Source: Acinetobacter sp. WC-141
GTDB lineage: Bacteria; Pseudomonadota; Gammaproteobacteria; Pseudomonadales; Moraxellaceae
Reading direction: 5' to 3'
DNA length: 64,000 nt
Assembly: GCF_000313935.1 (NCBI RefSeq)
Contig: NZ_AMSS01000088.1
Span: forward strand, 186,001-250,000
Positions 1 to 9,358 of the stretch are shown in pieces (the stretch's first letter is position 1; each line of letters begins with the position of its first letter). Made by a program: the position numbers and the translations under genes. The notes beneath the pieces were generated by a model. It was not told where the DNA came from and searched no databases. It saw only the letters and a program-made list of their open reading frames with translations.

Positions 1-1
1 T

Positions 2-244
2 GAATATTTCGCTGGTATCTATGACTTTAAACAAACTGATTATGCCGAACTTAACCAATATTGGCTTGCTCAAGCAAAAGATCACTTACTGATTATGTGC
101 CATCCCTCACTTTCTATACCAAGTGAGCAAGATCCAATTCAGCATGCACGCATCCAAGAATACCAATATTTTTCTTCTGATCAGTTCCCTCTTGATTGCC
201 AAAAAAATGGCATCCAACTTACCAGACTAGGGGCAATGCAATGA
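2..244 (+). CDS. naxD: YdjC/ChbG-family carbohydrate deacetylase, C-terminal part (NaxD-like)
   Basis: Only the last 80 residues are in the window; the frame is open from base 2 and the gene starts upstream. The segment contains a Met-Cys-His-Pro-Ser stretch, matching the conserved C-terminal His-Pro motif of YdjC/ChbG/HpnK deacetylases. Its stop overlaps the ATG of the next gene (ATGA), so the genes are translationally coupled. From family knowledge, Acinetobacter NaxD is a PmrB-regulated deacetylase that removes the N-acetyl group from undecaprenyl-linked N-acetylgalactosamine, so that galactosamine can be added to lipid A. The downstream GT2, GtrA and GT39 genes fit that pathway. The naxD name is inferred from context and this short tail; another YdjC deacetylase is possible. 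Confidence 0.6.
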   Translation, partial: EYFAGIYDFKQTDYAELNQYWLAQAKDHLLIMCHPSLSIPSEQDPIQHARIQEYQYFSSDQFPLDCQKNGIQLTRLGAMQ

Positions 245-1221
245 GCACAAAACCTTTTTTATCCTGCGTTGTTCCCGCTTATAACGAAGCAGAGAATTTA
301 AAGACATTTATTCCAGCTTTGGCAAACAGCTTAAAGCAACAAAATCTTAGCTATGAAATCATTGTGGTCGATGATGGAAGCAAGGACGATACCATTCCAA
401 TTCTGCAAACGATGATCGAAGATTATCCTTTAGTGGTGCTGGAATTATCACGAAATTTTGGCAAGGAAGCTGCATTAAGTGCGGGTTTAGACCATGTCAA
501 TGGTGAAGTCGCATTGCTCATTGATGCTGACTTTCAACACCCTTTTGAAGCAATTCCAACCATGATTAACCTCTGGAAAAATGGTTATGATATGGTCTAT
601 GGCATTCGTAATCGTACCACTGAATCATGGCTAAAACGAACCTTAACCCAAGGTTACTACCGTATCTTAAATTTAAGTTCTCCTATTGATATTCCTGAAA
701 ATGCTGGTGATTTCAGACTTCTTGATGCAAAAGTTGTTGAAGCGATTAAACAATTACCCGAAAAAAATCGCTACATGAAAGGTCTCTATGCATGGGTCGG
801 TTTTAAAAGTATCGGGATTAATTTCTCCGAGCAAGATCGTCAACATGGTCGTTCTAGTTTTAATGCGAAAGCATTATTTAATCTGGCCATGTCTGGTTTA
901 ACTGGGTTTTCAGATTTACCTTTACGAATTTGTATTTATCTAGGTGCCTTATTAGCTTTTGGTGCGATGAGTTACGGTGTTTGGATCATTATTAAAACAC
1001 TGATTGAAGGAATCTCAGTGCCTGGTTGGGCAACACTTGCGGCAGGCATGACACTCTTAGGTGGGATTCAATTGCTATTTATTGGGATCGTGGGGGAATA
1101 CATTGGTCGAATTTATGCAGAGGTTAAAAATCGACCAAAATATATTGTTTCAACCGAACATTCTCATATTAAGCAAGAACACCCAATCTCTCACCCCGAA
1201 AATACTTTCTCTAGTTTTTAA
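241..1221 (+). CDS. GT2 family glycosyltransferase (polyprenyl-phosphate sugar transferase)
   Basis: A 326-residue protein starting at the ATG that overlaps the previous stop; the open frame extends upstream to 196 only through non-ATG codons. The N-terminus has the GT-A fold signature (VVPAYNEAEN), then a VVDDGSKD motif and an acidic DAD motif for metal/nucleotide-sugar binding. Two transmembrane helices lie near residues 235-300, as in the GtrB/DPM1/ArnC group. The family transfers a sugar from a nucleotide donor to undecaprenyl phosphate on the cytoplasmic face. In this operon it would make the lipid-linked aminosugar used by the GT39 enzyme, analogous to Francisella FlmF2. Function is inferred from family and context. 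Confidence 0.85.
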   Translation: MSTKPFLSCVVPAYNEAENLKTFIPALANSLKQQNLSYEIIVVDDGSKDDTIPILQTMIEDYPLVVLELSRNFGKEAALSAGLDHVNGEVALLIDADFQHPFEAIPTMINLWKNGYDMVYGIRNRTTESWLKRTLTQGYYRILNLSSPIDIPENAGDFRLLDAKVVEAIKQLPEKNRYMKGLYAWVGFKSIGINFSEQDRQHGRSSFNAKALFNLAMSGLTGFSDLPLRICIYLGALLAFGAMSYGVWIIIKTLIEGISVPGWATLAAGMTLLGGIQLLFIGIVGEYIGRIYAEVKNRPKYIVSTEHSHIKQEHPISHPENTFSSF

Positions 1222-1601
1222 TGTTTGCTCATCTTTTTCAGCTCGCGCGGTTTACCACGACTGGGGCCGCAGCGGCACTTACACACTATAGTATTGTCAT
1301 GCTCTTGTTTAAACGAAACATTGCATTGCAGTATGCCAATTTAATTGCCTTTCTACTTGCCTATTGGGTGAGCTATTTTGGGCATCGCATTTTTACTTTT
1401 AAAGCACAGCATATAGCTCATCGACAAACACTACCAAAATTTACTTTAGTCGCTGGATTAGGTTTTTTATTCAATGAGAGTTTTCTCTTGCTTTCTAATC
1501 TGTATTTCAACACCCCTGTTTCAACATTAGTTTGTGTTGCTATTGTCCTGACTTCAATTTTGACTTTCTTGCTTAACCGTTTTTTTGCATTTCACCATTA
1601 A
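1221..1601 (+). CDS. GtrA-like membrane protein (lipid-linked sugar flippase family)
   Basis: A 126-residue protein with four predicted transmembrane helices (roughly residues 10-30, 38-55, 75-95 and 103-122), typical of GtrA/PF04138 proteins. The TAATG junction overlaps the stop of the GT2 gene, so the two are coupled. GtrA proteins are thought to move undecaprenyl-phosphate-linked sugars across the inner membrane and are usually encoded beside a GtrB-type GT2. Here it would deliver the sugar made by the previous gene to the periplasmic GT39 transferase. The family call is firm; the flippase activity is the family hypothesis. Confidence 0.82.
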   Translation: MFAHLFQLARFTTTGAAAALTHYSIVMLLFKRNIALQYANLIAFLLAYWVSYFGHRIFTFKAQHIAHRQTLPKFTLVAGLGFLFNESFLLLSNLYFNTPVSTLVCVAIVLTSILTFLLNRFFAFHH

Positions 1602-1610
1602 GGATTATGT

Positions 1611-3257
1611 ATGCAGCAATGGCTTCGTAGTTCCAAATTCTTATTAATATTTTTACCTATTTGGCTGTTTGTCTTGTCTTGGATAAGACCCCTCTCTGTA
1701 CCAGATGAAGGGCGCTACGGAGATATTAGTCGGTCTATGTTTGAGTCGGGAGATTGGTTGATTCCCCGTATCAATAGCTTGCCATTTATGCATAAACCTC
1801 CTTTATTACATTGGTTAAGCTCTATATTTATGGAACTTTTCGGTATGCATATTTGGGTATTGCGATTAGTTCCTGTATTAGCTGGCACACTCATGCTAGT
1901 CAGCCTATTCTTATTCGTTAGAAAACATATTTCAGAACGTGTAGCACAGCTTACTGCCGTTATCTTAGGCACAAATCTGCTTTTTTTTGGTAGTAGCGAA
2001 TACATTAACCATGATCTACTCCTTGCTTCATGGATTACAGTAAGTGTTTTATGTTTTGTCGATTTCACAATTTCAGCACGTAAATCTATTTTATTTTTAG
2101 GCTATTTTGCGGGTGCGGCAGCGTTCTTAAGTAAAGGTCTGATTGGTGTGTTAATTCCCGGTATGATTCTCTTACCGTGGTTGCTCTACACTAAACAATG
2201 GAAAAAAATCCCTTCATTGCTCAACCCTTTTGCTATTTTGTTCTTTATATTATTGGTTAGTCCATGGCTCTACGCAGTACAAAGTAAATATCCTCAATTT
2301 TTACATTATTTCTTTATAGACCAGCAATTTAGCCGTTTTAGTTCAAAAGAGTTTAATAATAAGCAACCATGGTGTTTCTATCTGATTATTTTAATGTTCA
2401 GCTTTTTACCATGGATTCTCTCGAGTAGATTTCAATCTATTAAAGCCGTATTTCAAAATTACAAGCAATCCGCTTTACTTGCACTGCTTGTATGGTGGTT
2501 TATTTCTGTCACAGTTTTCTTCTCTATTCCTCCTTCCAAACTAGCGGGCTATATTTTACCTGCTGTGCCCCCACTTGCTATTTTCTTGGCACTTGTGATC
2601 AATCAAGTTATTAAAAGCGACTACAAAACCAAATTACAGGTTTGGGGCCTGCCTATATTTATTATGCTTGTCGGAATAGGTATTACTGCTACACCGCATT
2701 TCATTCGTACACATCAACCTTTTTTCCAAAGCCAAGCCCTGTTTATTTATATCATTGGCACTCTATTAATTGTGCTTCCATTGGCTTTGGTCTGGTTATA
2801 TAAAAAGCAGAAATTAAACTATTTGAACTATATTTTTATCAGCTTAATTGTTCTGTGTAGTTCAGTCCCTTTTGCCGTTCGTATTTTAGATACCAAAAAT
2901 AATGTGGGACAAACGAGTTTTTCTGAATATATGACACCATCAACAAAAATAGTTTTCTACAATTACTATTTCTACGATGTGCCATTTCTTTTACAACTTA
3001 AACAGCCTGTATATATTGTAAACCAATGGGATACAGTGCATTCAGATAGTGCCTCTTTAGAAATTAAAGATGGTTTGTTGTTTGAACCACAACGCAAAAA
3101 ATACTTATGGAACGAGCAACAGCTTGAAACTGCTTTAACCCAAAAGCAAGATTTGATTGTCGTAAGTCAACCCCATAATTTCGTGACTAAAAATCCATCT
3201 GTTAAAACTCTGCATTATCGAAATTATGATGTGTTTATCTTTCATAACTCTAAATAA
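1611..3257 (+). CDS. GT39 (ArnT/FlmK-like) glycosyltransferase
   Basis: A 548-residue polytopic membrane protein. The first periplasmic loop has the PDEGRYGDI segment (about residues 30-40), which contains the acidic pair typical of ArnT/PMT GT-C enzymes; about twelve hydrophobic helices follow, then a soluble C-terminal domain. Length matches ArnT (about 550). The family moves a sugar from undecaprenyl phosphate to lipid A in the periplasm. With the deacetylase, GT2 and GtrA genes upstream it most likely adds galactosamine to lipid A, as Francisella FlmK does. Last gene of the operon, followed directly by a terminator. The exact sugar cannot be read from sequence. Confidence 0.82.
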   Translation: MQQWLRSSKFLLIFLPIWLFVLSWIRPLSVPDEGRYGDISRSMFESGDWLIPRINSLPFMHKPPLLHWLSSIFMELFGMHIWVLRLVPVLAGTLMLVSLFLFVRKHISERVAQLTAVILGTNLLFFGSSEYINHDLLLASWITVSVLCFVDFTISARKSILFLGYFAGAAAFLSKGLIGVLIPGMILLPWLLYTKQWKKIPSLLNPFAILFFILLVSPWLYAVQSKYPQFLHYFFIDQQFSRFSSKEFNNKQPWCFYLIILMFSFLPWILSSRFQSIKAVFQNYKQSALLALLVWWFISVTVFFSIPPSKLAGYILPAVPPLAIFLALVINQVIKSDYKTKLQVWGLPIFIMLVGIGITATPHFIRTHQPFFQSQALFIYIIGTLLIVLPLALVWLYKKQKLNYLNYIFISLIVLCSSVPFAVRILDTKNNVGQTSFSEYMTPSTKIVFYNYYFYDVPFLLQLKQPVYIVNQWDTVHSDSASLEIKDGLLFEPQRKKYLWNEQQLETALTQKQDLIVVSQPHNFVTKNPSVKTLHYRNYDVFIFHNSK

Positions 3258-3266
3258 ACCACCCAT

Positions 3267-3296
3267 AAAAAAAGGAAGCTTACGCTTCCTTTTTTT
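3267..3296. terminator. Bidirectional rho-independent terminator
   Basis: An A-rich arm and GGAAGC pair with GCTTCC and a T run around a 4-nt TTAC loop, 13 bp including A-T pairs. It sits between the convergent GT39 gene and gyrA and can serve both. Confidence 0.85.
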
Positions 3297-3309
3297 ATTT
3301 AATTACGAC

Positions 3310-6024
3310 TTACTCTTCTGATACATCGTCATTCGTAGAAACTGCTTCTTCACCATCTACTTCTGAAGTATCCACTTCTCCTTCGAGAAACTCTTCTTCA
3401 TCTTCAACAGCTTCAATAGAAACAACACCCACTAAGGTTTCCTCTTCGCTTAAACGAATCAGACGTACACCTTGTGCATTACGACCAGTCATTGCAACTT
3501 CTGCAGCACGAGTACGTACTAATGTACCGCCATCAGAGATAAGCAACAGTTCTTTGCTTTCATCAATAGATACTGCACCTACAAGCTCACCATTACGTTC
3601 ACTTGTCTTAATCGCAATAACACCCTTACCACCACGTTTTTTGGTTGGGAAGTCATTTACAGGAGTACGTTTACCATAACCATTGGCACTTGCACACAGC
3701 ACTTCACCCGTTTCAGGAACAACAACAAGCGATACGATGCGGCTTACTACACTTAAATCTGCTGAATCTTCATTATCATCAGATTCATCATTTTCAACTT
3801 CTGCATCTTCTTCACTTAAAGTGCTGCTTGCAAAACTAACACGCATACCACGGACGCCTTTAGCAGTACGACCCATTGAACGCACGTCAGTTTCTGCAAA
3901 ACGAATTGCCTTACCTTCATTTGAGAACAACATGATTTGCTGATTACCATCAGTAATCGCAACACCAATTAAGGTATCTTCTTCATTCAATTCAATTGCA
4001 CGTAAGCCATTTGAACGAATGTTAGCGAATTGCTCCAAATCAACACGTTTAACCGTACCTGAAGCTGTCGCCATAAATACGTAATGGTTTTCTAGGAACT
4101 GGGTTAACGGCAAGATAGCAGTTACAGTTTCATTCGCATCTAAAGGTAACAAGTTTACAATCGGGCGGCCTTTTGCACCACGTGAAGCTTGAGGCACTTC
4201 AAATACGCGAAGACGATAAACTTTACCTACGTTAGTAAAGCAGAGTACAGTCGCGTGGTTTGAAGCCACGATGAGATGTTGAATAAAGTCATCATCTTTC
4301 ATTGAGGTTGCAGACTTACCACGTCCACCACGGCGCTGAGCCTGATAGTCAGAAAGCGGTTGAGTTTTTGCGTAACCTGTTTGTGAAACCGTTAATACGA
4401 CTTGCTCTTCTGGAATTAAATCTTCACGACTAAAATCAATACGTGATTCAATAATTTCAGTACGACGTCCATCACCATACTGTTGCAGTACTTGCGCTAA
4501 TTCTTCACGAATCACAGCCATCAATAAATTGAAATCATTAAGAATTGCTGTAAGTTCAGCAATTTGGCCTAAAATTTCAGTATATTCTGCATGTAACTTA
4601 TCTTGTTCAAGACCCGTTAAACGATGTAAACGCAATTCTAAAATTGCACCCACTTGCGTTGGCGATAAACGGTAAATTGATTCAGTTAAACCAAATGGAC
4701 GATCTGGGTTTTCACCTTCGATTTCATCTGGACGTACAGAAATAGCACCAGCTTTTTCGAGTAAAGAAACAACACCACCGCCAGCCCACTCACCTGCAAG
4801 CAAACGCTCACGCGCTTCACTTGGGTTAGCAGAAGTTTTAATGGTTTCAATAATTTCATCAATATTGGCTAAGGCAACGGTTAAGCCTTCCAAGATATGG
4901 CCACGTTCACGTGCTTTACGCAATTCAAACATGGTACGGCGTGTCACAACTTCTTGGCGGTGACGAATAAATGCCGCAATAATATCTTTCAGATTCATCA
5001 ATTTTGGTTGTCCGTTATCAAGACAAACCATATTGATGCTGAATGAGTTTTCAAGCTGTGTATTTAAGAATAAGTTATTTACGATGACTTCTGCGTTTTC
5101 ACCGCGTTTCAAGTCAATCGCAATACGCATCCCGTCTTTGTCAGACTCATCACGAAGCTCTGAAATGCCTTCAAGTTTTTTCTCTTTAACTAACTCGGCA
5201 ATACGCTCAATAACTCTTGCCTTGTTGACTTGATATGGAATTTCAGTAAAGACGATAGTTATACGACCTGTCTTTGCATCTTCTTCGAAATGGTATTTAC
5301 CACGAATGTGTAGTCGACCTTTACCTGTACGGTAAGCATCAACAATACCTGATTTACCGTAAATAATACCGCCTGTAGGGAAATCAGGACCAGTAATATA
5401 TTCCATCAATCCTTCAATCGAGATATTCGGATTGTCAGCATAGGCTAAACACGCATTCACAACTTCTGTCATGTTATGTGGTGCCATGTTTGTTGCCATA
5501 CCTACAGCAATACCAGCAGCACCATTAATTAACAAGTTTGGAACACGTGTCGGAACCACCTGGGGAATACGCTCAGATCCGTCGTAGTTATCTTCCCAGT
5601 CAACAGTGTCTTTTTCTAGATCTGCAAGAAGTTCGTGCGCCAACTTAGTCATACGGACTTCGGTATAACGCATTGCAGCTGCGCTATCGCCATCAATCGA
5701 ACCGAAGTTACCCTGACCATCTACCAATAAGTAACGTAAGCTAAAGTCCTGAGCCATACGTACAATGGTTTCATAAACAGCTGAGTCACCATGAGGGTGA
5801 TATTTACCGATTACGTCCCCAACAACACGTGCAGATTTCTTGTAGGCTTTGTTATAGTCATTGCCCAATTCGTGCATGGCAAATAGCACACGACGGTGAA
5901 CAGGTTTTAGACCGTCTCTCACATCCGGCAATGCACGAGATACGATTACACTCATCGCGTAATCTAAATATGAATGCTTGAGTTCATCCTCAATGGCAAT
6001 CGGTCGGATTTCCGATACGCTCAT
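3310..6024 (-). CDS. gyrA: DNA gyrase subunit A
   Basis: A 904-residue type IIA topoisomerase subunit that breaks and reseals DNA in the GyrA2GyrB2 complex to introduce negative supercoils. The catalytic tyrosine is Tyr120 in AAAMRYTE. The quinolone-determining segment reads [10 protein letters not shown], with wild-type Ser81 and Glu85, so the common resistance substitutions are absent. The GyrA box QRRGGRGK, required for DNA wrapping, opens the C-terminal beta-pinwheel. The far C-terminus is a long acidic tail rich in Glu and Asp, and a further acidic insert (near residue 730) lies between pinwheel blades. Monocistronic, with its own promoter and a shared terminator. Confidence 0.98.
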   Translation of the reverse strand: MSVSEIRPIAIEDELKHSYLDYAMSVIVSRALPDVRDGLKPVHRRVLFAMHELGNDYNKAYKKSARVVGDVIGKYHPHGDSAVYETIVRMAQDFSLRYLLVDGQGNFGSIDGDSAAAMRYTEVRMTKLAHELLADLEKDTVDWEDNYDGSERIPQVVPTRVPNLLINGAAGIAVGMATNMAPHNMTEVVNACLAYADNPNISIEGLMEYITGPDFPTGGIIYGKSGIVDAYRTGKGRLHIRGKYHFEEDAKTGRITIVFTEIPYQVNKARVIERIAELVKEKKLEGISELRDESDKDGMRIAIDLKRGENAEVIVNNLFLNTQLENSFSINMVCLDNGQPKLMNLKDIIAAFIRHRQEVVTRRTMFELRKARERGHILEGLTVALANIDEIIETIKTSANPSEARERLLAGEWAGGGVVSLLEKAGAISVRPDEIEGENPDRPFGLTESIYRLSPTQVGAILELRLHRLTGLEQDKLHAEYTEILGQIAELTAILNDFNLLMAVIREELAQVLQQYGDGRRTEIIESRIDFSREDLIPEEQVVLTVSQTGYAKTQPLSDYQAQRRGGRGKSATSMKDDDFIQHLIVASNHATVLCFTNVGKVYRLRVFEVPQASRGAKGRPIVNLLPLDANETVTAILPLTQFLENHYVFMATASGTVKRVDLEQFANIRSNGLRAIELNEEDTLIGVAITDGNQQIMLFSNEGKAIRFAETDVRSMGRTAKGVRGMRVSFASSTLSEEDAEVENDESDDNEDSADLSVVSRIVSLVVVPETGEVLCASANGYGKRTPVNDFPTKKRGGKGVIAIKTSERNGELVGAVSIDESKELLLISDGGTLVRTRAAEVAMTGRNAQGVRLIRLSEEETLVGVVSIEAVEDEEEFLEGEVDTSEVDGEEAVSTNDDVSEE

Positions 6025-6039
6025 GCATACTCCTTCTTA

Positions 6040-6059
6040 CAGATAGAAATTTCTATCTG
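6040..6059. promoter_or_regulatory. Perfect 20-bp palindrome in the gyrA leader
   Basis: CAGATAGAAATTTCTATCTG is a perfect inverted repeat 16 bp upstream of the gyrA start codon, downstream of the predicted promoter. It could be an operator or an mRNA 5' hairpin next to the ribosome binding site. No regulator is known to me. Confidence 0.5.
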
Positions 6060-6126
6060 CTTATATGTCTTGATCTTGCAAAAAATTTAGTTCCGAAAAC
6101 TGAACTAAAATCGAAAAAAATATAGC

Positions 6127-6155
6127 TGTATACTATAGCACAAACTGCTTGATAA
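6127..6155 (-). promoter_or_regulatory. Predicted sigma-70 promoter of gyrA
   Basis: Read on the minus strand: TTATCA, a 17-bp spacer, then TATACA, about 100 bp upstream of the gyrA ATG and pointing at it. The distance leaves a leader containing the 20-bp palindrome. Confidence 0.5.
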
Positions 6156-6291
6156 CTGGGAGTTTAGCACACTGAAAATAGCATTTTTTTACAATAAAAA
6201 TCCCATTAGAATTAATAAGTTAAAATTGGAGAATTCTAGTTTTAAATGTATTTCTTAAAACCCAACAGTTCGACCAAAATATAGACAATAT

Positions 6292-6317
6292 AAAAGTGCT
6301 CACTTTAGAGCACTTTT
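6292..6317 (-). terminator. Terminator-like hairpin downstream of the MBL gene
   Basis: AAAAGTGCTC pairs perfectly with GAGCACTTTT around a 6-nt loop. It lies about 120 bp past the stop of the minus-strand hydrolase gene. The T run is short, so termination may be inefficient. Confidence 0.5.
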
Positions 6318-6439
6318 CACCTATTCTTAAAAATAAAACTTATTTTATTATCTAAAATAAATAATATTTAGGTTGAATATGTATGCCTTTATACAAATCT
6401 ATTCTTCAGTTAACTTCTTTAAATAATAGGTTTGACATG

Positions 6440-7399
6440 TCATTTCACGGGCCGATATTGAGCAGGAATCCACTGATATCCCATTGAATTTTTACCAATA
6501 TGTCCTATACCGGGAAAAGTGACATGCGCAGCTCCCACCCACCATTGGTTTTTATAGGCTTGCTCAAAAATACTTTTACGGATAGCTCTCGCACGATTTG
6601 AGTCAGTATCTGGCTTGTAGCTGGCTTCAGGATAAGGAAACTGTACTGCACCATAATGTACAACATCACCAAGACCTAAAAACTTTTGACCGTTTTGTCC
6701 ATCTACTAAATAAGATGAATGACCTTCAGTATGACCATGGGTAACGATAAGTTGAACATTCGGTACGTTAAAAGAGGTTTTGGTAAAAGCGACGAGTTTT
6801 CCTGCCTTTTGATATGGCTGCAATGCATCTCTCGTCATTTTAAATATTGGCTTAAAAAAATCAGTAGCTTTTGCTTCATTCGCTGGCGATGTCCAAAAAT
6901 CTACATCTTCTTTAGCCAAGTAAACTTTTGCATTGGGATAAGCCATTTTGCCATCAAGTGTAATACCGCATAAATGATCGGGATGAGCATGTGTAATCAA
7001 GATGGTATCTATTTGTTCAGGTTGTACTCCTGCCTTCTTCAAATTTTCAAGCACATGGCCCAAGGTTGGACCAAAACATTTTGCAGTTCCAGCATCAATT
7101 AAAATATTTTGTGTGGGTGTTTGAACAAGATAGGCAGAGAAATCTGTGACAATATGATTATGTTCATCTACAGGAACAAAGTTTTCTGCAAACAGTTGAT
7201 TGGCTTTTTTAGCTGAAATACCCAGCAAATCACTACGAGGTAATCCGAGTTCACCATCAAATAATGCCGTCACTTTAAGATTGCCTACAGGTTGCAAAAA
7301 ATAACCATCAACCTGATGCACATTTGTATTTTGTTCAGCAGATGTGAACGCACTAGCACTTAATAACAATAATGTTGCAATTGATTTTAATGTTTTCAC
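6440..7399 (-). CDS. Secreted MBL-fold metallohydrolase
   Basis: A 319-residue protein with an N-terminal signal peptide (cut near residue 21, after the TSA segment), so probably periplasmic. The metallo-beta-lactamase zinc motif HAHPDH is at residues 137-142, followed by a GHTEGH motif and a GDVVH motif that supply the other metal ligands. The architecture is like that of lactonase/quorum-quenching and related periplasmic MBL hydrolases, not of class B carbapenemases; the substrate cannot be predicted. A paralogue with the same layout lies at 51750-52712. An AraC-type regulator gene is directly upstream in the same direction, and a pair of direct repeats sits in the gap, suggesting control by that regulator. 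Confidence 0.85.
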   Translation of the reverse strand: MKTLKSIATLLLLSASAFTSAEQNTNVHQVDGYFLQPVGNLKVTALFDGELGLPRSDLLGISAKKANQLFAENFVPVDEHNHIVTDFSAYLVQTPTQNILIDAGTAKCFGPTLGHVLENLKKAGVQPEQIDTILITHAHPDHLCGITLDGKMAYPNAKVYLAKEDVDFWTSPANEAKATDFFKPIFKMTRDALQPYQKAGKLVAFTKTSFNVPNVQLIVTHGHTEGHSSYLVDGQNGQKFLGLGDVVHYGAVQFPYPEASYKPDTDSNRARAIRKSIFEQAYKNQWWVGAAHVTFPGIGHIGKNSMGYQWIPAQYRPVK

Positions 7400-7451
7400 A
7401 ATAGAGTCCTTAATATTTTAATAACTTAACTCTATCGGCTTTTATTTATTT

Positions 7452-7483
7452 AAATCGCTCAACAAGCTACACAAATCGCTCAA
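7452..7483 (-). promoter_or_regulatory. Candidate AraC-type operator (two direct repeats)
   Basis: AAATCGCTCAA occurs twice, at 7452-7462 and 7473-7483, exactly 21 bp apart (two helical turns). This is the classic spacing of AraC/XylS half-sites. It lies 50-85 bp upstream of the MBL hydrolase start and just past the AraC-type gene. Binding is inferred. Confidence 0.6.
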
Positions 7484-7489
7484 ACTGAG

Positions 7490-8332
7490 TTATTCAGCAG
7501 CTAGCACAGTCGGATCTATGCCATAACGCTGTATAAAACGTTCACGAAAAGTAGAAACAGATTGGTAACCCGATTTGGCTGCAATGGTCTTCATTGGCAA
7601 CTTATTTGAATATAACAGCTCAAGTGCATAAGCTAGGCGTGCATACGTAATCGTTTCTCTTAAGGATGTGTCTTCATGCTTAAGTTTGCGGCGAAGAGTG
7701 GCACTACTCAGACCTAAACGCATTTCAATCTCACTAGATTGCCAATGGTGCTGCGGATTATCGGTTACCCAGTCATGAATTATTTTTGTTAATTTAGGTG
7801 GAGGTACAATTAACACATCTGAATAATGCTGTTGGCATAATTGCACAAGTATAGAAGCAATACTTAAACGTGCTTTCACCAGATCATTATCAAACAATGC
7901 TGTCTGCCATTCAGCAAGATGGCTAGCAAAATCATCAATTGAAAATTTTAATATGGCTTCAGTTCTATCCACGACTGGCTTAGCCCAAATCATCTGTGCA
8001 GCTTGAATCACCTCTTCACACATGGGTACAAGAATGGTTAAGTATTCACCCGTCACGGGATCTGGCCGATTAACTGCATCAATAATCGTATCGGGTTTGA
8101 CAATATAGAGGTGACCAGCACTTAAGTTGATTTGTTTTGTTTGAATATTGAGTTGTTGTTGACCATGTAAAATGATGCCCATGTGCAACTGGTTCACTTT
8201 AATATTTGACAGACCATGCTGGCTTTTTGATCGAATACACAAATAATCTCGCGCCATATCTGCTCTTGCCAATCTCACAAGTGATTGATGCAATTGATGA
8301 GCCTCTACGGAAGCAGAAAAATTGATATTCAT
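7490..8332 (-). CDS. AraC-family transcriptional regulator
   Basis: A 280-residue regulator. The N-terminal ~170 residues form a cupin-like AraC N-type sensing domain; residues about 180-278 are the double helix-turn-helix domain, including RLGLSSATLRRKL and the second helix AAKSGYQSVSTFRERF. It is encoded immediately upstream of the MBL hydrolase gene on the same strand with a 90-bp gap containing direct repeats, so it probably activates that gene. The effector is unknown. It lies downstream of the etfBA terminator and so forms its own unit. Confidence 0.88.
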   Translation of the reverse strand: MNINFSASVEAHQLHQSLVRLARADMARDYLCIRSKSQHGLSNIKVNQLHMGIILHGQQQLNIQTKQINLSAGHLYIVKPDTIIDAVNRPDPVTGEYLTILVPMCEEVIQAAQMIWAKPVVDRTEAILKFSIDDFASHLAEWQTALFDNDLVKARLSIASILVQLCQQHYSDVLIVPPPKLTKIIHDWVTDNPQHHWQSSEIEMRLGLSSATLRRKLKHEDTSLRETITYARLAYALELLYSNKLPMKTIAAKSGYQSVSTFRERFIQRYGIDPTVLAAE

Positions 8333-8348
8333 AATGATGATCTAAATA

Positions 8349-8387
8349 AAAAACGCCCTTGGCTATTTATAGCACAAGGGCGTTTTT
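8349..8387 (-). terminator. Rho-independent terminator of etfBA
   Basis: A 13-bp perfect stem (AAAAACGCCCTTG with CAAGGGCGTTTTT) and a 13-nt loop. On the minus strand it is followed by a T run just past the etfA stop. Confidence 0.88.
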
Positions 8388-8408
8388 GAATAAGTGACAA
8401 GCTGTAAA

Positions 8409-9341
8409 TTACAACTTGCTTACTAACTCAGGTACTACAGTGTTCAAATCACCAACTAACCAGTAGTCAGCAACACTGTTGATTGGCGCTTCTTCGTCTT
8501 TGTTGATTGCAACAATAACTTTAGAATCTTTCATACCAGCTAAATGCTGGATCGCACCAGAAATACCTACAGCAACATACAGGTCAGGCGCAACGATTTT
8601 ACCAGTTTGACCAACTTGGAAATCGTTAGGTACAAAGCCTGCATCAACTGCTGCACGTGAAGCACCTTGTGCTGCACCAAGCTTGTCAGCTAATGGATCA
8701 AGTACTTTGTGGTAGTTCTCACCAGAACCAACACCACGACCACCAGAAACAACAATACGTGCAGCAGTTAACTCTGGACGATCAAGTTTCACGATTTCTT
8801 CGTTTACAAACGTAGAAATACCAGCGTCTTTTGCTTCACTTACTGCTTCAACGGCAGCAGAACCACCTTCAGCAGCAACTGGATCAAATGCTGTACCACG
8901 AACTGTACCAACAATGATTGCTTCGTCAGATTGAACAGTTGCAATCGCGTTACCTGCATAGATAGGACGCTTGAATGTGTTCGCAGATTCAACAGAAATA
9001 ATGTCTGTGATCATGCTTACATCAAGAAGAGCAGCAACACGTGGAAGAATGTTCTTACCAGTCGTTGTAGAAGCAGCTAATACGTATTTGTAACCTTTAG
9101 CCAAATCAGCAACTAAAGCAGCTACGTTTTCAGCTAACTGGTTTGCATAAGCTGCGTTGTCAGCAAGTAATACTTTGCTTACACCAGCAACTTTAGCAGC
9201 AGCATCAGCAACTGCCTGAGCACCAGAACCAGCAACTAATACAGTAATATCACCACCGATTTTTTGAGCTGCAGCAACAACGTTTAAAGTAGCACCGTTA
9301 AGTACTTGGTTGTTGTGATCAGCGATAACTAAAATACTCAT
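8409..9341 (-). CDS. etfA: Electron transfer flavoprotein subunit alpha
   Basis: A 310-residue FAD-binding subunit of the ETF heterodimer, which passes electrons from acyl-CoA and other dehydrogenases to ETF:quinone oxidoreductase. The C-terminal FAD domain shows the family signature around VSGGRGVGS, and a conserved run from [18 protein letters not shown] through [12 protein letters not shown]. The N-terminal half is the Rossmann-like ETF domain. Follows etfB by 17 bp in one operon and ends at a strong terminator. Confidence 0.96.
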   Translation of the reverse strand: MSILVIADHNNQVLNGATLNVVAAAQKIGGDITVLVAGSGAQAVADAAAKVAGVSKVLLADNAAYANQLAENVAALVADLAKGYKYVLAASTTTGKNILPRVAALLDVSMITDIISVESANTFKRPIYAGNAIATVQSDEAIIVGTVRGTAFDPVAAEGGSAAVEAVSEAKDAGISTFVNEEIVKLDRPELTAARIVVSGGRGVGSGENYHKVLDPLADKLGAAQGASRAAVDAGFVPNDFQVGQTGKIVAPDLYVAVGISGAIQHLAGMKDSKVIVAINKDEEAPINSVADYWLVGDLNTVVPELVSKL

Positions 9342-9358
9342 GATTTTATCCTTCCGTA

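Larger units (their letters stand above)
6060..6439. other. Intergenic region upstream of gyrA
   Basis: A 380-bp AT-rich stretch between gyrA and the metallohydrolase gene. It holds the gyrA promoter and a terminator-like hairpin near 6292-6317. No further reading frame or RNA gene was seen. Confidence 0.5.

Noticed and set aside
3645..3943. Plus-strand open frames inside gyrA (and similar ones inside groL, posA, the RND gene and the adhesin)
   Set aside because: They lie antisense to long, well-conserved genes, have low-complexity products and no ribosome binding sites.
5770..5805. Quinolone-resistance mutation in gyrA
   Set aside because: The determining segment reads Ser81 and Glu85, the wild-type residues in Acinetobacter.
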